Shown here: positions 35,489 to 43,301 of the stretch, one piece after another | How the letters are laid out: each line of letters starts with the position of its first letter | Numbering within the stretch: the first letter of the stretch is position 1 | Assembly (NCBI RefSeq): GCF_000934605.2 | Contig: NZ_CP010897.2 | Span: forward strand, 1,364,001 to 1,428,000 | DNA: 64,000 nucleotides | Reading direction: 5' to 3' | Origin: Pandoraea vervacti | GTDB lineage: Bacteria; Pseudomonadota; Gammaproteobacteria; Burkholderiales; Burkholderiaceae | Translations under genes and position numbers: made by a program | The notes under the pieces: generated by a model | What the model was told of the DNA's origin: nothing | Databases searched by the model: none | Seen by the model: the letters and a program-made list of their open reading frames with translations, nothing else

Positions 35489-36754
35489 TCAGGGCGCCCT
35501 TGCAGCCTTGATCGCGTCGGCCAGATCGTACACCGACATCGCGTAGAAGAAACTGCGGTTGTAACGCGTGAGCACATAGAAGTTCGTGAGGCCCATGCGG
35601 TACTGCGTGGCTTGTCCCGGCGTCGGCAGATCGACGATCAGCACCGGGGTGTCGAGCGCCGAGCCGACATCGAGCCTCGGCTCGTTCATCAGCATGCCTG
35701 CCTTGATGAAGTCGCTGAGTTTCCAGTGCGGTTCGGGTTGCCCGTCGGCCCCGGCTTCCGCCAGCCCCTGACTGCCGCGATCATTGGCGATATTCCAGAC
35801 CACGGGCTGACCCGGTTGCCATCCGTGCTGCTTGAGAAAGTTGGCAACGCTGCCGATCGCATCGGCCACATCGCTCGTCAGGTTGATCTTCCCGTCACCG
35901 CTGTAATCGACCGCATAATTGCGAATCGAGGACGGCATGAACTGCGGAATGCCGATGGCCCCGGCGTAGGAGCCATAGATGCTGAACGGATCGACGCCGC
36001 GCTCACGCGCATAAAGCAGCAGGTTCTCCAATTCCTTGCGGAACAGCGCCATGCGCTCCGAGCGGTTGCGGGCGGGCGGGTAATCGAACGCGAGGGTGGT
36101 GAGCGCATCGATCGTGCGGAAGTTGCCCATGTTGCGCCCGTAGATCGTCTCGACACCGATGATGGCGACGATGATCTCCTCCGGCACGCCATATTCCCTG
36201 GCGGCGCGCGCGAGCGCTGCGGCATTCTGATTCCAGAAACGCACGCCGCCGTTGATGCGCGTGTTGTCGAGGAACCGCTTTTCGTAGTTCGTCCAGTTCT
36301 TCTGGCCCGGGGTGGCGGGCGGCGCCGCGAGTCGCGCTGCCGTTTGCGAGAACACGACGCGCGAGAACACCTTCTGCAACTCGCTGCGGTTAAAGCCGTC
36401 GCGTGCCACGATGTCATTGATGAACGCGTCGACTTCCGGATTCGCCGCATAGCGTTGCGGTATCACTTCCTCTTCGAACTCGGTCTGCGCGGCTTGCCGG
36501 GCGCCCGTCTGGGCGTGCGCGCCCACGCTCGTCACGGCGAGCGCACCGATGCACAGCGCAATGCCGAATGCGCCGATGGCGCGAAGCGGATTCAGGTGCG
36601 GCGATCGACGACCGGTCGTGAGGGGGCGCCCGATCGATGACGTGGCGCGGGCACTGTGCGCGGCCATCGTGGGATGGCGGCCATGGTCCGGTCGATGAGT
36701 GGGGCGCGTTTGCGCCGGTGGGAAAGCGTCGGACATCCGTACCGGTGAAGTCAT
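35489..36754 (-). CDS. mltB: lytic murein transglycosylase B
   Basis: A 421-residue peptidoglycan enzyme in the chosen form. A hydrophobic segment (AIGAFGIALCIGALAV) then AHAQ looks like a signal peptide preceded by an unusually long basic and disordered lead. The catalytic domain has EEIIVAIIGVETIYGRNMG with the active Glu, GAIGIPQFMPSS and NLTSDVADAIGSVANFLKQHGW, the MltB (family 3) signature. There is no lipobox Cys, so it is soluble in the periplasm. The start is uncertain: ATG 36754, 36736 and 36667 and GTG 36856 are in frame and none has a good ribosome site. Confidence 0.9.
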   Translation of the reverse strand: MTSPVRMSDAFPPAQTRPTHRPDHGRHPTMAAHSARATSSIGRPLTTGRRSPHLNPLRAIGAFGIALCIGALAVTSVGAHAQTGARQAAQTEFEEEVIPQRYAANPEVDAFINDIVARDGFNRSELQKVFSRVVFSQTAARLAAPPATPGQKNWTNYEKRFLDNTRINGGVRFWNQNAAALARAAREYGVPEEIIVAIIGVETIYGRNMGNFRTIDALTTLAFDYPPARNRSERMALFRKELENLLLYARERGVDPFSIYGSYAGAIGIPQFMPSSIRNYAVDYSGDGKINLTSDVADAIGSVANFLKQHGWQPGQPVVWNIANDRGSQGLAEAGADGQPEPHWKLSDFIKAGMLMNEPRLDVGSALDTPVLIVDLPTPGQATQYRMGLTNFYVLTRYNRSFFYAMSVYDLADAIKAARAP

Positions 36755-37237
36755 GCTGTCTGTCAGGCCTGTATGAAGTCGAATGTGGCGCAGTCCATTC
36801 GGGAACCACCACCACGTTAGTCGCGTTGAAACGCTCGTCGACCTGGGTCGATGCACATCTGCCGCGCGTGACGATCCAACATGTCACTCGACGTGCGCTA
36901 TTACCTAGAGCGTCAACCATTCATGCCAGTTCCGGCCGTCCCGAATTTCGGGAGATTGGCCCTTACCGGCGGACACGGGTCTGCTGGGAGACTGCCTGGC
37001 AGTATAACCGAGTGCACCTGTGATACCTTAAGGCCTGTGCACTGTCCGTGACAGCGCTCATGGGGGATGCCGGCCATCGGCACGCATTTGCGAGTGATGT
37101 GAACGTATGCGAAGTCATGTCGCCGCGATGCGAGTCAGGCTCCGCATCCGGCCGCTACCGGACGTGGAGACCACGGCGCGGCGGGCATTCCCCGCCCGTC
37201 TCAATATAACGATTCGAAGCGATAGGCGACACAACGA
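36755..37237. other. divergent gap, mltB / HDAC-like gene
   Basis: About 480 bp with no gene I can support. TATAAC (37004-37009) on plus and TATACT (37007-37002) on minus resemble -10 boxes but lack partners. CTGTC CGT GACAG (37042-37054) is a small palindrome. No RNA gene or repeat array is evident. Confidence 0.4.
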
Positions 37238-38161
37238 ATGGCTACCGGGTTCTATACACATCCCGATTGCGTCCGTCATGAGATGGGCGAGTGGCATCCG
37301 GAATGCCCCGAGCGGCTGCGAGCCATCGAGGACCAACTGATCGCGGGCCGCATCGACGGTCTTCTCGAGCGCCGCGAAGCGCCAGCCGCCGACGAGGCCA
37401 GCCTGCGGCTCGTGCATTCGCAGGACCACATCGACTTCGTTCGCGACAATATTCCCGAGTCCGGCTATTTCCCGATCGATCCCGATACGCTGCTCAATCC
37501 GTACTCCTGGCGTGCCGCCACGCGAGCCGCCGGCGCTGCCGTTGCCGCGACGGACGCCGTGATCGGTGGCGAACTCGAGAACGCGTTTTGCAGCGTGCGC
37601 CCGCCGGGGCACCACGCCACGCCCACGCGTGCGATGGGCTTCTGTCTGTTCAACAGCGTGGCGATTGCGGCCGCGCACGCGCTCGAAGTCCACGGGCTCT
37701 CGCGCGTCGCCATCGTCGACTTCGACGTGCATCACGGCAACGGCACGGAAGCGGCCTTCGGCAACGACGAGCGCGTGCTCATGTGCGGCATCTTCCAGCA
37801 TCCGTTTTATCCGTTTTCCGGGGCGAACGATCCGGCCCCGAACATGCTCAACATTCCGCTCGAAGCGCGCACGTCCGGCATGGCGGCGCGTGAGGCGATC
37901 GAGTACGGCTGGCTGGGACGCCTGAATGCCTTCCGTCCCGAGATGATCTTTTTCTCGGCAGGTTTCGATGCGCATCGCGAAGACGATCTCGGTGGGCTCG
38001 GACTCACGGAAGCGGACTTCGCCTGGATCACCAAGGAAGTGAAGGCCATTGCGGACCGTCACGCCAAGGGGCGCATCGTGAGTTGCCTCGAAGGCGGCTA
38101 CAACCTCTCGGCGCTAGGACGCAGTGTCGTGGCGCATCTGAAGGTGCTCGCCGACGTTTGA
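37238..38161 (+). CDS. histone deacetylase-family hydrolase
   Basis: A 307-residue zinc hydrolase of the arginase/deacetylase fold. It keeps the active-site blocks: VRPPGHHATPTRAMGFCLFN (two His), VDFDVHHGNGTEAAF (Asp and His zinc ligands), SAGFDAHREDDLGG (Asp ligand) and CLEGGYN. The length is that of class II bacterial HDAC-like amidohydrolases, which remove acetyl groups from polyamines or lysines. The start ATG follows GGCGACACAACGA with no strong ribosome site. It is followed 136 bp later by an ECHDC3-like gene on the same strand. Substrate cannot be read from sequence. Confidence 0.9.
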   Translation: MATGFYTHPDCVRHEMGEWHPECPERLRAIEDQLIAGRIDGLLERREAPAADEASLRLVHSQDHIDFVRDNIPESGYFPIDPDTLLNPYSWRAATRAAGAAVAATDAVIGGELENAFCSVRPPGHHATPTRAMGFCLFNSVAIAAAHALEVHGLSRVAIVDFDVHHGNGTEAAFGNDERVLMCGIFQHPFYPFSGANDPAPNMLNIPLEARTSGMAAREAIEYGWLGRLNAFRPEMIFFSAGFDAHREDDLGGLGLTEADFAWITKEVKAIADRHAKGRIVSCLEGGYNLSALGRSVVAHLKVLADV

Positions 38162-38297
38162 CGTCTCGTGTGAGGCCGCGGTGACACCTCGTGCCCGACA
38201 GTACTCGACGGTACGGCATTGAGTGATGAGCTAGGGACGGGCGGATCGCCAATCAGAAATGCCGCGCGCCGAAGACCGCTGCGGCACAGGAGACATC

Positions 38298-39119
38298 ATG
38301 ACGTCATCGGAAGCGACGGCGGCCGTCGAGCCGCTGGTTCTCGTCTCGCGCGGCGAAGGTGAATTGACGGGTGTGCTCACCCTCACGCTCAATCGTCCGC
38401 GTCAATTCAACGCCCTCTCCGAAGCGATGCTGGGTGCGCTGCAAGACGCACTCGATGTCGTCTCGCATGACGACAGCGCCCGTGTCGTGGTGCTTGCAGG
38501 CGCAGGGCCGGCGTTTTGTGCCGGACACGATCTCAAGGAGATGCGCGCCGAGCCGTCGCTCGACTACTACCGTACGTTGTTCAACCAATGCACGCGCGTG
38601 ATGCTGACGATGCAGCGCATGCCGCAACCGGTCATCGCGCGAGTGCATGGGATCGCCACCGCGGCGGGTTGCCAGTTGGTGGCAATGTGCGATCTCGCGG
38701 TCGCGGCGTCCACCGCGCGCTTTGCCGTCTCCGGCATCAACGTCGGTCTGTTCTGTGCGACGCCCGGCGTTGCGCTCTCGCGCAATCTCACCCGCAAGCA
38801 GGCCATGGAGATGCTGCTCACAGGGGAGTTCATCGATGCGGCAACCGCCCGCGAGCGCGGGCTCGTTAATCGCGTGGCGCCGATCGAGCGGGTCGACACG
38901 GAAGTGGCCGGACTGTGCCGCGCGATTCTCGCCAAGCCGGCGGCAGCGGTCGCCGCGGGCAAGGGGCTGTTCTACCGACAGGCCGAGACCGGGATCGAGG
39001 CGGCCTATCAGATGGCCGGACAGACGATGGCTTGCAACATGATGCAGGCGTGCGCGCTCGAAGGCGTGCAGGCGTTCATCGAAAAGCGCCCCCCGGACTG
39101 GGCAAACCCTGCCGGGTGA
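38298..39119 (+). CDS. enoyl-CoA hydratase/isomerase family protein (ECHDC3-like)
   Basis: A 273-residue crotonase-fold protein. It has LTLNRPRQFNALSEAML, the oxyanion segment AFCAGHDLKEM and ATAAGCQLVAMCDLAVA, where the first catalytic Glu position is Gln (AAGCQL). The second falls in FAVSGINVGLFCATPGV and is also not Glu. This matches the ECHDC3 group rather than active hydratases. AGGAGA lies 5 nt before ATG 38298; the frame is open to 38259. The C-terminus ends QAFIEKRPPDW. Function unknown; fatty-acid metabolism is assumed for the family. Confidence 0.88.
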   Translation: MTSSEATAAVEPLVLVSRGEGELTGVLTLTLNRPRQFNALSEAMLGALQDALDVVSHDDSARVVVLAGAGPAFCAGHDLKEMRAEPSLDYYRTLFNQCTRVMLTMQRMPQPVIARVHGIATAAGCQLVAMCDLAVAASTARFAVSGINVGLFCATPGVALSRNLTRKQAMEMLLTGEFIDAATARERGLVNRVAPIERVDTEVAGLCRAILAKPAAAVAAGKGLFYRQAETGIEAAYQMAGQTMACNMMQACALEGVQAFIEKRPPDWANPAG

Positions 39120-39150
39120 GGCATCGCGCCGCCGCGCCCGCCCACGTCGC

Positions 39151-39924
39151 CTACCACTGCTTTTCGAGCACCAGCGGTCCCGGCGTTGCCGTGCGGCTCA
39201 CCGCATAGCCATTGCCGGTGAACCAGGCGCGCAATTCCTTGATCATGTCGGGATTGCCGCAGACCATGATGCGCGACGTCGCGGGATCGAGCGTCGCGCC
39301 CATCGCTTTTTCCAGCTCGCCCGACGACAGTAGCGACGTGATGCGTCCGTACAGTGCGCCCGGCGTTTGCTCGCGCGTCACGCTCACGGCGAAGCGAAGC
39401 TTGTGCACCAGCGCAGGATCGACGTCCGGATGCGAGAAGTGCCTGAGCGCTTCGTAATAGGCAAGGTCGCGTTCCCACCGCACGCTGTGCACGACGAAGA
39501 TGCGCTCGAAGCGTTGCCACACGGCGGGGTCGCGCAAAATCGAAATGAATGGCGCGAGTCCGGTGCCGGTGGCCAGCAGCCACAGGTCCTCGCCGCCGGT
39601 GAAGCGATCGAGCGTGAGAAAGCCGTATGCGGTGTGATCGACGAAAAGCTCGTCGCCGACCTTGAGTGTGGCAAGTCGTGGCGTGAGTTGCCCCTCCGGG
39701 ATCGTAATTACATAGAACTCCAACGTATCTTCTGCAGGCGAGTTGACGAAGGAGTACGCGCGCCAGATCAGTTCGCCGTCGTCGCCCGGCAAGCCGAGTC
39801 GCACGAACTGCCCGGCCGTGAATTGCAGGCCGGGCGGGCGAGTGGTCTTGATGCTGAAGATCGTTGGCGTCCAGAAATGCATGCCGGTAACGGTTTGCGG
39901 CGAGTACTTCGTCTGCGCTTGCAT
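39151..39924 (-). CDS. fpr: ferredoxin--NADP reductase
   Basis: A 257-residue flavoprotein that moves electrons between NADPH and ferredoxin or flavodoxin. The FAD-binding motif is RAYSFVNSP, and the NADP-binding motif is ATGTGLAPFISILRD, followed by VHSVRWERDLAYY and CGNPDMI. The C-terminus ends VLEKQW with the terminal aromatic typical of the Fpr subfamily. ATG 39924 is chosen because GAGGAG lies 8 nt upstream; a GTG/ATG six codons earlier is in frame. Convergent with the ECHDC3-like gene, 31 bp apart. Confidence 0.93.
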   Translation of the reverse strand: MQAQTKYSPQTVTGMHFWTPTIFSIKTTRPPGLQFTAGQFVRLGLPGDDGELIWRAYSFVNSPAEDTLEFYVITIPEGQLTPRLATLKVGDELFVDHTAYGFLTLDRFTGGEDLWLLATGTGLAPFISILRDPAVWQRFERIFVVHSVRWERDLAYYEALRHFSHPDVDPALVHKLRFAVSVTREQTPGALYGRITSLLSSGELEKAMGATLDPATSRIMVCGNPDMIKELRAWFTGNGYAVSRTATPGPLVLEKQW

Positions 39925-40028
39925 GCCGGGGGCTCCTCGCAATTCGACACGCTTTCAGTGTAACGCGCAGTGGGGCGTCGCGCCGCGAGACCCTGTTCGC
40001 GGGGCGGGTTCCGCGTGAAGGGCCTCGT

Positions 40029-40964
40029 TCAGGCGCTGTGATGGCTGCCGAATGCCGGTCGTGCCGAAGGCGCAAATCGGTGGGGCTCGAAGCCCGACGG
40101 CGCGGCGCCGGTCTGCGGCAAGTGCTGCTCCAGCCACTGTGTCAGTTCGTCGATGACCTTCTCGCGATCGAGATCGTTGAGCGTTTCGTGAAAATGACCC
40201 GGGTAGAGACGCAGGGTCTTGTCCTGCGAGCCGGCGTTGCCATGAAACTGTTCGCTTGCCCAGGGAGCGGTGAGTCGGTCGGCGGTGCCATGGAAGATGT
40301 AGAGCGGCAGGTGCAGGGCGTCGGCATTGGCATGGATGCGCGCCATGGCGTCGAGCAATTCCGCGGCCGTACGTGCCGGGGTGCCACGATAGGCGTTGAG
40401 CGGGTCGCGCCGGGCGGCGTCCACCACGGTCGTGTCGCGGGCAATGGCGGCGGGATCGATCTTGAAGACGGGGACTTTCGGCAACCAGCGCGACACCCAG
40501 CGTCCGGCCTTTTCCATCCACGGCGCCACGGGCTTGCCCGGGCCCAGCGCGGGGCTGCTGAGCATCAGTCCGCTAACGTTCGCCGGCGCGCGCGTGATCG
40601 TGTAAAGCGCGGCAATCGCGCCGCCCATGCTGTGGCCCAGAAGGAACAGGGGCGTCGGCCCGAACGCGGTGCGTACGTGGGTGAGAAAGATCTCGGTGTC
40701 GTTGAGGTACTCGTCGAAGCGATTGACGTAGACGCGTGCGCCGTCAGAGCGGCCATGTCCGCGCAGGTCGTAGCTCACGGTGGCGATGCCATATGCGGCG
40801 AAGTGCTCGGCCAGTGGCGCGTAACGCCCGCCATGCTCGCCCATGCCGTGCACGATGGCCACCACGGCTCGCAGTGGCACGCGCCCCGGCGGCGGCTGCC
40901 ACGTGTGGACATGGAGGGCGAGACCGTCGCTGGCGCGTAGCTTCGATTCGGAATGCGTTGTCAT
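40029..40964 (-). CDS. alpha/beta hydrolase, monoacylglycerol-lipase-like
   Basis: A 311-residue serine hydrolase. The nucleophile elbow is LLGHSMGGAIAALY, the oxyanion HG motif is VAIVHGMGEHGGRY, and late Asp and His are in HGTADRLTAP and YPGHFHETLND. This layout is that of monoglyceride lipases and lysophospholipases. A GGAG box precedes ATG 40964 (MTTHSES); a longer frame to 41018 exists. The last 20 residues are Pro/Ser/His-rich. Divergent from etfB; upstream of fpr by 104 bp on the same strand. Confidence 0.85.
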   Translation of the reverse strand: MTTHSESKLRASDGLALHVHTWQPPPGRVPLRAVVAIVHGMGEHGGRYAPLAEHFAAYGIATVSYDLRGHGRSDGARVYVNRFDEYLNDTEIFLTHVRTAFGPTPLFLLGHSMGGAIAALYTITRAPANVSGLMLSSPALGPGKPVAPWMEKAGRWVSRWLPKVPVFKIDPAAIARDTTVVDAARRDPLNAYRGTPARTAAELLDAMARIHANADALHLPLYIFHGTADRLTAPWASEQFHGNAGSQDKTLRLYPGHFHETLNDLDREKVIDELTQWLEQHLPQTGAAPSGFEPHRFAPSARPAFGSHHSA

Positions 40965-41388
40965 GTCTGCTCCGGGTGCGATGGCCGTCTTCGCCTGACG
41001 ACGTAATGACTTCACCACGCCGCGACAACATTCGCCGATAGCCGGTGGTCGCTTTTTCTGTGACGGCGCTGCAATTTGCGGTTCGCTATTCGATCATAGA
41101 CGTGCGCGCGTCGGCGCGTTTTCTCTAGAGGAAACGCACCACGAGGAAACTGGCTGTAGATCGCGATTTGCATAAAAATAGCACGATCGTTCGGCATGAT
41201 CGCGGCGGCCCGCAGGCCTGTCCACGTAGGCGCCGAAACCGTTTTGGGCTGGATCGCGCATCTGTGGCAAATCAGAAGGGCTTCATGAAACTTCGCCACA
41301 AAATGCCTCAAATATGCAATTTATGCGTCATTTGCCGTGTGGTTATAATGGCAGCGGATTGACGTAAACGTAACTTTGGAGCGAGTTC
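40965..41388. other. divergent regulatory region, hydrolase / etfB
   Basis: About 420 bp, AT-rich toward its right end, where the etfB promoter lies. No RNA gene, terminator or repeat was recognised. Confidence 0.45.
41344..41349 (+). promoter_or_regulatory. etfB -10 element
   Basis: A perfect TATAAT, 39 bp upstream of the etfB start. The -35 box is not clear (TTATGC at 41321 with 17-bp spacing is weak). Confidence 0.5.
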
Positions 41389-42138
41389 ATGAAGATCCTG
41401 GTACCGGTCAAACGGGTAGTGGATTACAACGTAAAGGTTCGCGTGAAGAGCGACGGCACGGGCGTCGACATTGCGAACGTGAAGATGTCGATGAATCCGT
41501 TCGACGAAATCGCGGTGGAAGAGGCGGTTCGGCTGAAGGAAGCGGGCGTGGCGACGGAAGTGATCGCCGTGTCGGCGGGGGTGTCGCAGTCGCAGGAGAC
41601 GCTGCGCACGGCGCTGGCCATCGGTGCGGATCGCGCGATCCTCATCGAGTCGGACGAGGAACTGCAGCCGCTGGCCGTGGCCAAGCTGCTCAAGGCGATC
41701 GTGGACAAGGAGCAGCCGCAACTGGTGATCCTGGGCAAGCAGGCCATCGACGACGATTCGAATCAAACCGGTCAGATGCTCGCGGCGCTGGCGAAGCTGC
41801 CGCAGGCGACGTTCGCCTCGAAGGTGACGGTGGCGGACAACCGCGCGCAGGTCACGCGCGAAGTCGATGGCGGACTGGAGACGGTGTCGCTGTCGCTGCC
41901 GGCGGTGATCACGACGGACCTGCGTCTGAACGAGCCGCGTTACGTGACGCTGCCCAACATCATGAAAGCGAAGAAGAAGCCGCTGGAGACGGTCAAGCCC
42001 GCCGATCTGGGCGTTGACGTGAGCCCGCGGTTGAAGACGCTCAAAGTGGCCGAGCCGCCCAAGCGCAGCGCGGGGGTGAAGGTGGCGGACGTGGCAACGC
42101 TCGTCGAAAAGCTGAAGACCGAAGCGAAGGTCATTTAA
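41389..42138 (+). CDS. etfB: electron transfer flavoprotein subunit beta
   Basis: A 249-residue subunit that with EtfA carries electrons from acyl-CoA dehydrogenases to ETF-ubiquinone oxidoreductase. It has MKILVPVKRVVDYNVKVRVK at the start, MNPFDEIAVEEAVRLKE, the AMP-binding LGKQAIDDDSNQTGQMLAAL, and the recognition loop (LNEPRYVTLPNIMKAKKKPLE) that docks the partner dehydrogenase. TTGGAG lies 11 nt before ATG 41389. It is 14 bp from etfA. Confidence 0.96.
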   Translation: MKILVPVKRVVDYNVKVRVKSDGTGVDIANVKMSMNPFDEIAVEEAVRLKEAGVATEVIAVSAGVSQSQETLRTALAIGADRAILIESDEELQPLAVAKLLKAIVDKEQPQLVILGKQAIDDDSNQTGQMLAALAKLPQATFASKVTVADNRAQVTREVDGGLETVSLSLPAVITTDLRLNEPRYVTLPNIMKAKKKPLETVKPADLGVDVSPRLKTLKVAEPPKRSAGVKVADVATLVEKLKTEAKVI

Positions 42139-42152
42139 GGGGAGACGACGAG

Positions 42153-43085
42153 ATGAGCATTCTGGTCATTGCAGAACACGATAACCAAAGCCTGAAGGCC
42201 GCGACCCTGAACACCGTGACGGCAGCGCTGCAATGCGGCGACGACGTGCATGTGCTGGTCGCAGGCAGCAACGCGAAAGCGGCGGCGGATGCGGCCGCGC
42301 AGATCGCCGGTGTGAAGCAGGTGCTGCTGGCCGAGGCGACGTACTTCGGCGACGGTCTGGCGGAGAACATTGCGGACGAAGTGGTGTCGCTCGCAGGCGC
42401 GTACTCGCACATCCTGGCTCCGGCCACGGCGTACGGCAAGAACATCGCGCCGCGCGTGGCGGCGTTGCTCGACGTCGCGCAGATCTCGGACATCACGAAG
42501 GTCGAGAGCGCCGACACGTTCGAGCGCCCGATCTATGCGGGCAACGCGATTGCGACGGTGCAAAGCGCCGATAAGGTGAAGGTGATCACGGTGCGCTCGA
42601 CGGGGTTCGACGCCGCAGCGGCCACGGGCGGCAGCGCTGCGGTGCAAACCGTGGCGACCACGCCGGACGCCGGGGTGTCGCAGTTCGTTGGCCGCGAGGT
42701 GACGAAGCTGGACCGTCCGGAGCTGACCTCGGCGAAGATCATCGTCTCGGGCGGTCGCGGTCTGGGCAGCGGCGAGAACTACACCAAGGTGCTGGAGCCG
42801 CTGGCGGACAAGCTGGGCGCGGCGCTGGGCGCATCGCGCGCGGCGGTCGATGCCGGTTACGTGCCCAACGACTATCAGGTGGGCCAGACGGGCAAGATCG
42901 TGGCGCCGCAGTTGTATGTCGCGGTGGGCATTTCGGGTGCGATCCAGCATCTGGCAGGCATGAAGGATTCGAAGGTGATCGTGGCGATCAACAAGGATCC
43001 GGAAGCGCCGATCTTCTCGGTGGCGGATTACGGCCTGGTGGGCGATCTGTTCACGGTGGTGCCGGAACTGACGGGCGCGCTGTAA
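42153..43085 (+). CDS. etfA: electron transfer flavoprotein subunit alpha
   Basis: A 310-residue FAD-carrying subunit of ETF. The C-terminal FAD domain has SGGRGLGSGENY, GASRAAVDAGYVPNDYQVGQTGKIV and AVGISGAIQHLAGMKDSKVIVAINKD. GGGGAG lies before ATG 42153. It is co-transcribed with etfB. Its 3' region holds a short tandem repeat and two inverted repeats before the acyl-CoA dehydrogenase gene. Confidence 0.96.
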   Translation: MSILVIAEHDNQSLKAATLNTVTAALQCGDDVHVLVAGSNAKAAADAAAQIAGVKQVLLAEATYFGDGLAENIADEVVSLAGAYSHILAPATAYGKNIAPRVAALLDVAQISDITKVESADTFERPIYAGNAIATVQSADKVKVITVRSTGFDAAAATGGSAAVQTVATTPDAGVSQFVGREVTKLDRPELTSAKIIVSGGRGLGSGENYTKVLEPLADKLGAALGASRAAVDAGYVPNDYQVGQTGKIVAPQLYVAVGISGAIQHLAGMKDSKVIVAINKDPEAPIFSVADYGLVGDLFTVVPELTGAL

Positions 43086-43120
43086 GCACGCACAACGCGC
43101 GCTCCGAAGCGGCAACCATG

Positions 43121-43158
43121 AAGTGAAGCGGTAAAGTGAAGCGGTAAAGTGAAGCAGC
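43121..43158. repeat. 13-bp tandem repeat (AAAGTGAAGCGGT)
   Basis: Three units: AAGTGAAGCGGT, AAAGTGAAGCGGT, AAAGTGAAGCAGC. They share the GTGAAGCGG core with 14416-14470. Confidence 0.8.
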
Positions 43159-43160
43159 AA

Positions 43161-43185
43161 GGCTGCGGGCGTTGGGCCCGCAGCC
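43161..43185 (+). other. hairpin after etfA
   Basis: GGCTGCGGGC (43161-43170) pairs with GCCCGCAGCC (43176-43185), 5-nt loop, no T-run. Probably a 3' stabilising hairpin or weak terminator. Confidence 0.6.
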
Positions 43186-43224
43186 GATTCGCATGAGGAG
43201 GCGGCGCGTCTTCATGCGAATCGG
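43184..43224. other. 13-bp inverted repeat between etfA and the acyl-CoA dehydrogenase gene
   Basis: CCGATTCGCATGA (43184-43196) and TCATGCGAATCGG (43212-43224) with a 15-nt loop. It shares two bases with the preceding hairpin, so the two structures compete at their junction. Confidence 0.65.
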
Positions 43225-43301
43225 TCGAAAGAAAACATAACAACAAGAATCCCGGCATTCGCCACCATCCGAAGGCAATCGGAACCCCTTGGAGGAACGA
43301 C

